From contig JALNQF010000744.1 of assembly GCA_028456385.1 (NCBI GenBank), positions 1-15,223 of the forward strand: 15,223 nucleotides of DNA. The letters are read 5' to 3'. The notes under the pieces are model-generated. The model did no database searches. It saw nothing but the letters and a program-made list of their open reading frames with translations, and had not been told where the DNA came from. The first letter of the stretch is position 1; each line of letters begins with the position of its first letter. This document shows, piece by piece, positions 1 through 8,279 of the stretch. The stretch is from Ophiosphaerella korrae (Eukaryota > Ascomycota > Dothideomycetes > Pleosporales > Phaeosphaeriaceae). The translations under genes were made by a program, and so were the position numbers.

Positions 1-1224
1 TAGCTATAAATTCTCTTTACTATAAGAGAAGTAAGATCTAGAAACTATATAGGGCCTTTTAAACTCTAAACATTATATCTTTCTTTTAGTATTTCTTTAG
101 TATTCTTATATAGATCTCTTAGTCTATTACTATATAAATAAAGGCGTTAGTTATATTATACTATTTTAGTTTAAGATTATATTTAGTAGTAATAGCTATA
201 AGTATCTAAAAAGATTAGCTAGCTAGTATTATAGTATAAGTCTCTTATACTATAACGTTTTATTACTAGTCTCTTTATACAATAAGTTAAGCTTTATATT
301 TAATAAATTAATAATATTTATTAAGCTTATACGTATATACCTATATATAGTCTAGTATCTACTAGCTAGAATACTAGATAGGTTTAGCTAGTACTTTAGT
401 CTATAATTTTATCTAGCGATAGCTAGTTACGTAGGATAACTCGGCTTCTTTAAATAACTCGCCTATTAGATAGCTTTCTAGGTTTATTTAGTATAAGGGT
501 AGTAATAGGAGTTAATTATAGTAGAGCTTTAGTCCTTTTACAAGTATCCTCTTTATCTTAGCTTTATCTATAAGTTCTCTTTAGTATTTTCTAAGGTTAC
601 CTACCTAGGTACTAGCTATAAAGGCTACTACCTATAGTATAGTTTTAGATAAGCTATATCTATTATATACTATTAACTCTAGTTAGTCTCTAGTTATTAA
701 ATAGGCTAGTATTACTACTAGAGGTAGAGATAGTAGAGGAGTTAGATAGTAGTCTACAATCTTTCTTCTATAGTAGTAGCTAGGTAGATCTTCTTTATTA
801 TTTATAAATATATTTAACTTAGTATTATCTTTATAGAAGGACTCTATTTCTAGCTTATATACTAGTACTAGGAGCTTAATTATTTTAATATAGGTAGCGA
901 TCTCTTTTAGTATTTAATATATAAGGTTATCTATTAGATCTTCTATTTTACTATTAAAGATTATTTACTTATTAAAAACTATATCTTATATACTTATTAC
1001 CTTAGCTATAGATAGCACCTAGATCTAGTAGATATTTAATAACTAGTATCCTATAAGGTAGCTAATCTATACTTTTAGATCTAAACGTTATAGCCTTAAT
1101 TTACTATAATACGTATTATTAGTTATTATAAAAGCTTTACACCTATATACTTTTAAGTAAGCTAAGTTTAGCTTTCTTATTAATACTATAATTTCTTAAT
1201 TCTTAGTAACTTTTATAAAGAATA
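1..1224 (-). pseudogene. Copia polyprotein remnant, distal part: integrase C-terminus, linker and N-terminal half of reverse transcriptase
   Basis: Read on the minus strand from 1224 downward with stops ignored, one frame stays open in register to position 2. Around 1175-1130 it gives NLAYLKVYRCKAF, followed by a segment like the Copia 'IGYLVGY..NIYRIW' and 'RDVVFDE' blocks, which mark the end of a Copia integrase. A proline- and acid-rich linker follows (about 870-640). The RVT_2 start is near 460: ELFKEAELSYVTSY, a 'KLNKYYQFIKYKA' block, a TY-TIILAS block and an ITNAFIYIVID block, ending at a KALYSF block near position 30. The YVDD box is not reached. Stops are TAA or TAG replacing Gln or Trp codons. 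The first codons join in frame to the segment at 12543 once the Gypsy insertion and one GAATA copy are removed. Confidence 0.88.
1220..1224. repeat. Target-site duplication GAATA, left copy (Gypsy-1 insertion)
   Basis: The five bases GAATA directly precede the 5' LTR and recur directly after the 3' LTR at 12543-12547. Five-bp duplications are usual for Ty3/Gypsy integration. The site falls in Copia coding sequence, and one copy of GAATA restores the Copia frame. Confidence 0.9.
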
Positions 1225-1668
1225 TATTATAGCTATAATAATAAAAAGCTAATTCGAGCTAGTTAGCTCTACTATAGATAACAAAAGTACGTACAACCTA
1301 TAAAGTAATAAACTTAACTAGGAAGCTAACTACAATAGAGACACGTAATAAATTTACGATTCGTAATCTTAGCAAATACAAAATATAAAGCTAAGCACGT
1401 AATAAATTTATAATTTGTAATCTTAGTAAATACAAAGTATAAAGCTAGCTAAGATATATAGGTATATAGTTACGTAGTAATACCTATTATTAGGATAGTA
1501 TTAGTAATTTAATTATTAACTACAAGCGATAATACTAAGATAGTTATAAAACATCTTCTATTATTTATAGCCTATTGTAGATTACTACACGAGCTTTTAC
1601 TATTACTTCTTAATCTACTAATAACTTTTAAGGTTACTAGGAAGTTAACCCTAGGTAACCCTATTACA
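1225..1668 (+). repeat. 5' LTR of Gypsy-1 (444 bp)
   Basis: Matches 12099-12542 over its whole length without a gap. By hand alignment I count about 28 differences, all transitions (C/T or G/A). The terminal dinucleotides are TA...CA here and TG...TA in the 3' copy, so the unmutated ends were TG...CA. It contains a two-unit 54-bp tandem repeat. Promoter and poly(A) signals are expected inside an LTR, but none can be assigned in sequence this AT-rich. Confidence 0.93.
1342..1449 (+). repeat. 54-bp tandem repeat inside the 5' LTR (2 units)
   Basis: Units 1342-1395 and 1396-1449 both begin CACGTAATAAATTT and end near AAAGCTA. They differ only by transitions. The same pair occurs in the 3' LTR (12216-12323), so the duplication predates insertion. 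It is absent from the 7810-8274 LTR, which has a different repeat in the same region. Repeats at this place in an LTR often belong to the U3 promoter or enhancer region; that role is inferred. Confidence 0.85.
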
Positions 1669-1729
1669 CCTTGCTAATTTAGTTATTACAAGAAGCAAAG
1701 CGTAAGTAGCGCACAGTCTAGCTAACACG
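1669..1729 (+). other. Leader after the 5' LTR; expected primer-binding site not securely identified
   Basis: A tRNA primer-binding site should begin at or just after the LTR end and normally starts TGG. The sequence begins CCTTGCTAATTTAGTTATTA. A possible mutated site starts at 1680, where TAG may be an old TGG, but no tRNA can be named. The Gag reading frame is already open through this stretch, so the start of Gag is uncertain. Confidence 0.35.
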
Positions 1730-2011
1730 ATAGTAAAAAGTTTAATAAGTAAAGTACCTAGGAGTAGTTATAAGTTAGATAGTACTATATAGGAAACAAT
1801 TAAGGATTGTATAAACAAACTAATTAATAATAAAGAAGATATAAAAATAGTAATTAAGGCTTTAGAAATATAGAATAAAGAACTACAAGACTACTTAAAG
1901 CAGAATAAAGTATAAATTAAAGCTATTATTAAAGGATAAAACTAGATAGAACTAATTACCTAATAACTAGAGATAAGTATAACAAAGAAACTACCTAAGA
2001 TACTTATCCTT

Positions 2012-2530
2012 AAAAAGTTCGATAGAACAAGAGAGAAATTAAGACCCTTTATAGCCTTAGTATAACTTTAGATAGACGTACAAGTACTACACTTTAATAT
2101 AGAAGAAAAGAAGGTAATATATATTAGATTATACCTTAAAGAAGACGCAATAAGATAGTATAAACCTTACTAGATAGATTACACAATATACTCTCTAATA
2201 ACCTAGAAAGATAAAACTAGAGCTATCTTTAGATATTATAAATACTTTACTAAACAAATAAGAGTAGTATTTAGAAATATAGATATTACTTAATAAGTAG
2301 AAGAAAAACTTAAAAGGCTTATACAAAGCAAAAGTATTCTTAAATACGTATTATAGTTTAAATAACTATCCTAAAATATAGAATAGAACGAATTAGCCCT
2401 AATATTATAATTTAAACAAAGACTAAATATAAAAATTAGATACGAAATAATATATATAGAGAAACCTAGAACACTAGACGCCCTAAAGTAATAGGTAATC
2501 TAAATTAATAACAATCTTTAAGAATAGAAA
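2012..2530 (+). other. Gag (retrotransposon gag) domain of the Gypsy polyprotein
   Basis: Read-through translation opens with KKFDRT and LRPFIALV. It continues with a KVIYIRLYLKEDAIRWY-like block (the W codon is now TAG), a YKYFTKQIRVVFRNID block, a KLKRLIQSKSILKYV block, and an F-KQRLNIKIR block. This matches the order of conserved blocks in the Ty3/Gypsy retrotransposon-gag family. The protein would form the particle shell. Several Gln and Trp codons are now stops. Confidence 0.85.
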
Positions 2531-2632
2531 AAGAACAAGTATAGTAACTAATCTAGAAACTAAGATATTAGAGACCCTATAATCCTTAACACTAATAAGG
2601 ATAGAAAGAAGAAAAAGAACAAAGACTTTACG

Positions 2633-2743
2633 TACTTTAACTATAGTAAGAAAGGCTACTACGTAAAAGATTATTAATTATAAAAGAAAAAAGATATAGT
2701 ATATTATAAATATAGAAGACTAGAACACTTCGTAAAAGAATAC
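2633..2743 (+). other. Two CCHC zinc knuckles (nucleocapsid), ligands mutated to tyrosine
   Basis: Two C-x2-C-x4-H-x4-C patterns lie in the Gag frame at 2633-2674 and 2702-2743. In knuckle 1 all four ligand positions (2633, 2642, 2657, 2672) are TAC or TAT. In knuckle 2 the three Cys positions (2702, 2711, 2741) are TAT or TAC, while the His at 2726 is still CAC. TGY to TAY and CAY to TAY are single transitions of RIP type. The spacing is perfect in both, so the identification does not depend on the lost residues. Confidence 0.87.
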
Positions 2744-2887
2744 AAAAGTAAGGACTATAAGAAAGATAAAGAAACTTAGTTAAAAACAACTAAGAAGAAG
2801 AAAGAAGTACTATAAGTATAAGTTAAACCTTAGAAGAAGGTAGCTAGGAGTAAAGAAATATAATACGTAATACTCTATTAGACCTTT

Positions 2888-2944
2888 TATTATAAAGACA
2901 ACTACTATATATATCTTTCTAGTAAGTAAAGAGTAAGGTATTTC
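2888..2944 (+). other. Cys/His motif between Gag and protease
   Basis: In frame, the text resembles the block found between nucleocapsid and protease of many fungal Ty3/Gypsy polyproteins: C-x4-C-x2-H-x3-K, then YF. Here the ligand codons at 2888, 2903 and 2912 are TAT, TAC and TAT (Tyr), followed by K at 2924 and YF at 2939-2944. The resemblance is from memory of the family; the function of the block is not known to me. Confidence 0.55.
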
Positions 2945-3940
2945 TTATAATAGAGAAATAGAGTAGTAGCAACAAAGGAAAGAATAAAAGCGTAGCTAGA
3001 AGAAACAGCGTACGTAATAGACCTACTAATAGAAGATTTAGAAGGGGAATAACCCTAGATTCTATTAATCTAGGCTAAAGGACTAGTACTAGATAAAGAG
3101 ACTACTATAACTCTCTCTAAAGAACTATAAAGAAGTAAAAAAAAGGTTAGTATAAGAGGTATAGAGTATACCTAGCTAGATATATATAGCTATAATAGCT
3201 ATATAATAATAGATATAGATAAATAAAATAAAGAATAGAAGTTTATTTAGAAATACTTACTAGTTATAAGTATAGAGGAAGCGTATAAAGACTAGAAGGA
3301 ACGTAATCTTAAAAAAATAAAGTTTATACTATTCTAGGAATAAATAAAGTAATATATAGTTATAGTAAGAAGAATACTTATATAAAGAAAGTAGTAGTAC
3401 TTTATAAAAAAGACGTAATAGATTAACAAAGCCTATATACTAAGAGTACTAGTAGTATACTATATCCTAATAATAGATACACCTAGTAAAGATAGATACT
3501 AGAAAGAGGATAATAAAATTACAAACCTAAAACATCTAGTATATTTTAAAGTATTATAGATATTATACCTAGATAAGAATTATATTATATATAAGAACCC
3601 TAAGATAAATAACAGCGTATAGCCTATAAGAAGGAAAGGCTATAATTATATAAGAGCAATTCTAGTAGAGGATATCTAAGGATAAGAGATAACCCTAGAA
3701 GATAGATATTTAGTAGTAAGACCTAGCCTAAAACTATCTAAGAAATACGTCCTAAGAAGACTATAGTACAAATACATATACAACAAATATCTAAAATACA
3801 AAGAATATAAACTTAAAGTAGGGCTATAGCCTTAGAAGAATAGATAATTTATAAAATTACCTAAGTAAGAAAGGCTAGAAGGTATAAGAGGCCTATATAT
3901 TACAAAAATAGGTATATACTAAAAAAAGAAAGTATAATTA

Positions 3941-4220
3941 ATAATTAATAGTAGAGCTACAAGAAACTTTATATTAAAGAAGTTTATAGAAAACTAAAGA
4001 ATATATTATATAATAAAAAGATACCCTCAATAACTAAGTATAATTAAAAGAAAACTATTCTAAGAACCTATTAGGTTTAAAATAGTTCCTTCTATACTAG
4101 AACTAGAAGAGATAATAATTAAAAATATAGTTATAGACATAACAACAATTAACAATAAACAAGAAATTATATTAGGAATACTATAGTTATAGATAACTAA
4201 CCTACACATTAATTAGAGAA
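3941..4220 (+). other. Aspartic protease domain of the Gypsy polyprotein
   Basis: The active-site block at 3941-3973 reads IINSRATRNFI, where the retropepsin pattern is L-I-D-S-G-A-T: Asp became Asn (AAT at 3947) and Gly became Arg (AGA at 3953), both G-to-A changes. The second hallmark, an ILG block with two stops where PW-LQ is expected, then ITNLHIN, lies at about 4169-4215. The Gypsy-2 insertion point in Gypsy-1 corresponds to 3986, a dozen codons after the active site. Confidence 0.85.
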
Positions 4221-4399
4221 TAGGTAAGATTAGCTACTACAAGATAGAAAAGCTAAGAGCTAATATAAGTACTTGTAAAAGAGAATTTCTAGAAGAATAT
4301 AAGAAATAGGAATTATAGCTTATAGAGCTAGAAGACTACTTTCTAGAATATTAGCTATAGGACTTAGCGATAGAAATAGAAGAAAGAAAAAACGTTAGA

Positions 4400-4990
4400 T
4401 AAAGCCTAGTCTATAGAAAGATAGAAGAAGAATCTAAGATTAAACAAGTATTTATTAAAAACGTAATTAAGAAAGAATAGATACAAGAATCTAAATCCTT
4501 AGTAGTATATAGACTTATATTTATAGATAAAAAGAGAATAAGTAATAAAAGGCTTTACGTAGACTTTAGGAAAACTAACGTAGTTATAAATAAAAACTAA
4601 TACTCCTTACTATAAATAGATAAGATACAAGCTAGACTAAAGAAAGTAAAAATCTTTACAAAACTAGACATCTAGAACGCCTACTACTAGATTAGAATTA
4701 GAAAAAGTAATAAATAGAAAATAGTGTTTAGAATATAATAAGGACTATATAAATATTTAGTTATGCTGTTTAGATTAATAAACGCACTAGCTGCGTTCTA
4801 AGAAAGAATTAATATAGTACTAAGAGAGTACTTAGATATATTTATATTTATATACCTAGACAATATCCTTATATTCTTAGAAATAGAGGAAGAACACGCA
4901 CAATACGTGTATAAGGTACTAGAGAAACTAGTAGAAAATAAATTATTTCTTAAGATAAGAAAATACAAATTCTATATAAAAGAAATAGAT
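4400..4990 (+). other. Reverse transcriptase domain, copy 1
   Basis: In-frame blocks include LIFIDKKRISNKRLYVDFR (from 4514), IFTKLDI-NAYY-IRI (about 4655-4700, Gln codons now stops), YKYLVMLFRLINALAAF (about 4747), and the catalytic box at 4853-4864, which reads YLDN instead of Y-x-D-D. The GAT or GAC of the second Asp is now AAT. This domain copies element RNA into DNA; without the second Asp it would be dead even if the stops were ignored. Confidence 0.93.
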
Positions 4991-5284
4991 TTCCTAGGAT
5001 TTATTATAGAACTAGGAAAAATTAAGATTAACCTAGAAAAGATTAAGTTAATTAACGAATAGCTAACACCTAAGAACCTAAGAGAAGTATAATAATTCTA
5101 CAGCCTAGCTAACTTTTATAAAAAGTTAATAGTAAGATAGTCTAAAGATATAGAACTAATAATAAGGCTTATAAAGAAAGATACACTATTTAAATAGATA
5201 AAGGAATATAAAAAAGTATTTAATAAGATTAAAAGAAAGTTTATAGAAAACCTAGTTATTAGAATATATAACCTAGACCTACTA

Positions 5285-5680
5285 GTAATAGTAAAAATAG
5301 ATATATCTAATTTAGTCTATAGAATAGCACTAATACAAGAAGATCTAAGGACTAAATAAGAATACTTAGTTAAATACTTCTCTAAGAAAATAAAGCTTAT
5401 AGAGCTTAACTACCTAATTTATAACAAAGAAATACTAGTAATCTATAAAGTATTTAGATAATAGAGAGTATATCTACAAAAAGTAAAATACTAAACAAAG
5501 GTCTATATAGACTATAGGAATCTTATAGGATTTATATTAAATAAAGAACTATTATAACAATATATAAGATAGTAGAAGTTCCTATTAATATTTAATATAG
5601 AAATTATATATATAAAAGAGAAAGATAACTAATTTATAGACGCCCTTAGTAAAAGACTAGACTTACAAGAAGAAGTAAGT
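5285..5680 (+). other. RNase H domain, copy 1
   Basis: In-frame blocks match the RNase H-like domain following Ty3/Gypsy RT: KIDISNLVYRIALIQED (Asp at 5300-5302), VKYFSKKIKLIELNYLIYNK (from 5369; the usual F-S-KL-P-E-NY pattern), and a FIDALSKRLDL block near 5635 matching the D-ALSR motif that ends the domain. Confidence 0.85.
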
Positions 5681-5899
5681 ACTAATAGTATAGTTCTAGT
5701 TAAGAACGAAGTAGGATACTTAGTCCTAAATACACCTAAAATAGCCGCTACACTTAAAAGAATAAGTAGCGAGCTAGACAAATAGATTTAGAAAATAACG
5801 TAAGAAATACCTAAAGAAATAGAGAAACTAGAAATCTAAGAAGGATTTACATAAGCCTATAGAAGAATATATATTCTAAGAAAAATTTAGAGAGAATTT

Positions 5900-6700
5900 A
5901 TATAATAATTCTATAAACTACTAGTATATAGATACTAGGGAAATAAGAAAACGCTAAATAGACTATTAAGAGATTACTATATCCTAAAAGTAAGACAACT
6001 AGTAAAAGAAGTACTATAAGACTATATAGAATACTATAGAAATAAATACAATAGATACGTACTATATAGAATACTATAACTAGTTAAGATACTAGAGTAA
6101 CTCTAAGGAATAATAACAATAGACTTTATTACGAAACTACTAAAGTTAAAAGATCTAATATTAGGAGTAGAATATAATAGAATACTTATAATAGTAGATA
6201 AACTTATAAAGTATATATACTTTAGACTATATAAAGAGAAAAGTAGGATAGAGGTTACTATACACTAGGTTTTAGGAACTGTAATAAGCTAGTATAGTAT
6301 TCTAGATAAGATTATTATAGATAGAGATGTACAATTTATATTAAAACTATAGGGAATAATAATAGCGCAATTAGGAATACAACACGCAATATTAATAGTA
6401 TATTATCTACAAATAGATAGATAATTAGAACAAATAAATTAGATAGTAGAATAATACCTAAGATACTACCTTAATTATAAATAGAACAACTAGGTACAGT
6501 TACTACCTATAGTATAGTTAGTATACAATAGCGTAAAGAATATAGTAATAGGAGTATTACCCTTCTTTATAAACTATAGATTCGACCCTAGCGTATATAG
6601 AATACTAAAGAATATAGAATCTTAGACTTTAAAAGGAGAAAACTTTATAAATAGAATAAAAGAAATATACAATTAATTAAGATAGGACGTAGAATTCCTA
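5900..6700 (+). other. Integrase domain, copy 1 (HHCC ligands lost, D-D-E codons kept)
   Basis: The zinc-binding HHCC module is recognisable, but its ligand codons at 5912, 5933, 6023 and 6032 are all TAT or TAC (Tyr). The catalytic triad is still encoded: GAC at 6122-6124 (IDF block), GAT at 6320-6322 (IIIDRDVQF block) and GAA at 6428-6430 in the block before VEQYL. Downstream are the LVYNSVKN and NYRFDPSVYR blocks typical of fungal Gypsy integrases. Confidence 0.9.
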
Positions 6701-6997
6701 TATAATTAAATAGCAAAGTACTACAATAAGAAATACAAAGAGGGACTTTAATTTAGAGAGGGAGAAAAAGTATAGTTAGTTAGAAAAAACATTAAGAGTA
6801 AACAATCTAGTTTAAAACTAGATTATATTAAAATTAGACTATACAAGATTAAAAAAGAAGTTACACTAGTTATATTTAAATTAAAGCTACTAGATAAGAT
6901 AAAGATATATCTAATATTCTATATATTACTACTAGAACAAGCACTATAAGACGTAGAACTACTAGTGTATAAAGTAGACACGTATAGAGAATAAGAG

Positions 6998-7153
6998 GAA
7001 TAGGAAGTTAAAGAAATCCTAGTATACTAGTTCTATAATAGTAAGAATTACTACCTAGTAAAATAGATAGGAATAGACAAGAAAGGACAACTATAGGAAG
7101 ATATATAGGAACTAGAAGAAAACCTTAACTACTTTAAGAAACTAAAGGACTTC
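6998..7153 (+). other. Chromodomain at the integrase C-terminus, copy 1
   Basis: The frame reads EVKEILVYQFYNSKNYYLVK (one stop restored as Q), then a stop where W is expected, IGIDKKGQL, and an ELEENLNYFKKLKDF helix. This is the E-V-E-I-L-(x)n-YLVKW-G-(x)n-W-E-(x)n-L-x-N-A pattern of chromodomains and places the element among chromoviruses. In such elements the domain guides integration to heterochromatin. The two conserved Trp positions have become stop or changed codons. Confidence 0.83.
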
Positions 7154-7156
7154 TAA

Positions 7157-7809
7157 AATTAAAATCTTTTAGAACGCCTAGTAGTAAACTAAGAGAACTA
7201 ACATTACTACTACTAGATAGAGAGGTAATAGGAACGCCTAATATAATAAGAGTAGCCTCTACTATAGCTTTAAAATTAAGCTCTAACTCTACAAAAATAG
7301 CCTACGTAATAGACTTCTTATTATTTAAGGCCTTTGTCTTACAAAGACAAAGTAGACAAGTATAATTTTCTACCTATATACTTAGAAGCTAATTACGTTC
7401 TTTTTTAGCCTTAGTAATCTATCTAGACAGTTTATCTTAAGTATAGTTAATAGCTCTCTCTATTATAAATAAGTATAGACGCATAAATAAGTATTATTAA
7501 CTTATACTCTATAAGAGATATACCTAAAAGGTTATAAGACGTATAAGTATTAGTATAGATATACGCCTTATAAGCCTTACTATATTTTAAAGAAATATAC
7601 TCTATAGGAGGGTTTAAAGCCTTATAATAAGAATAAGGAAATATAGTAATACTATAGCGTAATACGTAGTTAGCTAAACAAAGACAATAAAGGGTAGACT
7701 TAGTAGGTATTAAGATAGAGAATAAAGAACTCTACATTAACGAAGAAACTAGACTAATAACCTTAGCCCTAGAATAGATAAACTAGAACCTATTTAGAGG
7801 GGGAGATAG
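7157..7809 (+). other. In-frame C-terminal tail after the chromodomain, copy 1 (653 bp)
   Basis: The TAA at 7154-7156 may be an old CAA, because the same frame goes on giving protein-like text that is shared with the other copy: LLERLVVN near 7166, RPLSYKD near 7330, LYFKEIYS near 7597, NKELYINEETRLITLALE near 7721, and a final R-G-G-D-S over the polypurine tract. Both copies have exactly 653 bp here and keep the frame. I do not recognise a domain. A 7-bp hairpin stem (7332-7338 with 7346-7352) lies within it and is probably incidental. Confidence 0.6.
7796..7809 (+). other. Polypurine tract before the Gypsy-2 LTR
   Basis: AGAGGGGGAGATAG directly abuts the LTR start at 7810. A polypurine tract here primes plus-strand DNA synthesis in LTR retrotransposons. 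The G-run is the most G-rich stretch nearby and is little changed, as expected for a tract without CpA or TpG sites. Confidence 0.8.
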
Positions 7810-8274
7810 TATTACAGGCGTAATAAGAGAAACCGAGATAGAACTAATTAGTCCTAACTTAAGAGATAACAAAACATAGAATAAGTAAGGTAATAACCTT
7901 AATTAGGAAACTACCTACAACTAGGACACGTAGTAGTAATCTGTAGTTACGTGTAAATAGATTAGTAGTAATCTATAGTAACGCAACAATAGATTAGGGT
8001 AATCTATAGTTACGTGTAAATAGATTAGTAGTAATCTATAGTGTTGTATAAATAGATTACTACAAGTATATAGTTAATAGTAATGCGCATTATTAGGATA
8101 GTATTAGTAATCTAATCTCTTAACTATAGAATGCTAATACAAGACAGTTGTAAAGCATCTTCTATTATTAACAAGTTATTGTATAATTACAACACGAGCT
8201 TTTATTATTAACTTACAATCTACTAACAACTCCTTAGGCACTAGGAAGTCGACCCTAGTAACTAACCTATTATA
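7810..8274 (+). repeat. 3' LTR of Gypsy-2 (465 bp), only LTR of its type in the window
   Basis: Starts TATTACAGGC (old TGTTACA) right after the polypurine tract and ends CTATTATA (old ...CA). Its 3' half is homologous to the Gypsy-1 LTRs: shared blocks include TATTAGGATAGTATTAGTAAT (positions 2-21 of it, about 8091), GCATCTTCTATTATT, ACACGAGCTTTTA and ACTAGGAAGT. Its middle differs and carries a separate repeat. It ends exactly where the Gypsy-1 coding frame resumes. Confidence 0.88.
7930..8062 (+). repeat. Imperfect repeat array in the Gypsy-2 LTR with palindromic core
   Basis: A 35-bp sequence beginning TAGTTACGTGTAAATAGATT occurs at 7944-7978 and identically at 8007-8041 (period 63). A shorter relative containing AATAGATTAGGGTAATCTAT lies between them, and further partial copies flank them. 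The unit contains the inverted repeat AGATTA...TAATCT, so each could fold into a small stem. It lies in the probable U3 region. Confidence 0.8.
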
Positions 8275-8279
8275 ATAGA
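8275..8279. repeat. Putative target duplication ATAGA, right copy (Gypsy-2 insertion)
   Basis: The five bases after the Gypsy-2 LTR are ATAGA. They align with ATAGA at 3986-3990 in the other copy, that is, with the normal continuation of the protease coding sequence. The left-hand duplication would have been lost with the Gypsy-2 5' LTR, so this is inferred from position rather than from a visible pair. Confidence 0.55.

Larger units (their letters stand above)
1730..7809 (+). pseudogene. Ty3/Gypsy chromovirus Gag-Pol polyprotein, RIP-degraded, probably a Gypsy-1/Gypsy-2 chimera
   Basis: One frame (codons starting at 1730, 1733 and so on) can be read for about 2,025 codons with no net indel, though it contains very many TAA and TAG codons. 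Order: Gag (about 2012-2530), two CCHC zinc knuckles (2633-2743), a cysteine/histidine motif (2888-2944), aspartic protease (3941-4220), RT (4400-4990), RNase H (5285-5680), integrase (5900-6700), chromodomain (6998-7150) and a 218-codon tail. Gag and Pol are in one frame, so no frameshift site is needed. No ATG remains at the start; the ATA at 1730 (possible old ATG) is a guess. Stops sit where Gln or Trp is expected, for example TAG in the chromodomain VK-W position. The part from 3986 on is attributed to Gypsy-2. Function is lost; any transcript would yield only short peptides. Confidence 0.92.
3986..8274 (+). mobile_element. Gypsy-2: second Ty3/Gypsy element nested in Gypsy-1, lacking its 5' LTR
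   Basis: The 3' limit is clear: polypurine tract at 7796-7809, an LTR of a distinct type at 7810-8274, then the Gypsy-1 coding frame. The 5' limit is not visible. Polyprotein sequence runs without a break from the 5' part of the nest into this copy, and no second LTR of the 7810-8274 type exists in the window. The left boundary given is the position homologous to the insertion point and is therefore the latest possible one; the real junction lies somewhere in 1669-3986. Recombination between the homologous gag regions of the two elements would remove the 5' LTR and keep the frame, as observed. Confidence 0.72.

Noticed and set aside
1..1219. Left flank considered as gene-free intergenic DNA or host coding sequence on the plus strand.
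   Set aside because: The plus-strand frames give no recognisable protein, whereas the minus strand gives ordered Copia integrase and RT blocks in one frame.
1342..1449. Repeats in the LTRs considered as a CRISPR-like or satellite array.
   Set aside because: There are only two adjacent units without unique spacers, and they recur at the same offset in both LTRs of one element.
1680..1691. A primer-binding site for a specific tRNA.
   Set aside because: The candidate begins TAG rather than TGG and lies 11 bases from the LTR end; after RIP several tRNAs could be made to fit, so none is named.
7332..7352. A perfect 7-bp hairpin (CTTTGTC / GACAAAG) considered as a terminator or regulatory stem.
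   Set aside because: It lies in the coding tail, is only partly kept in the other copy at about 11627-11640, and short stems are frequent in AT-rich sequence.
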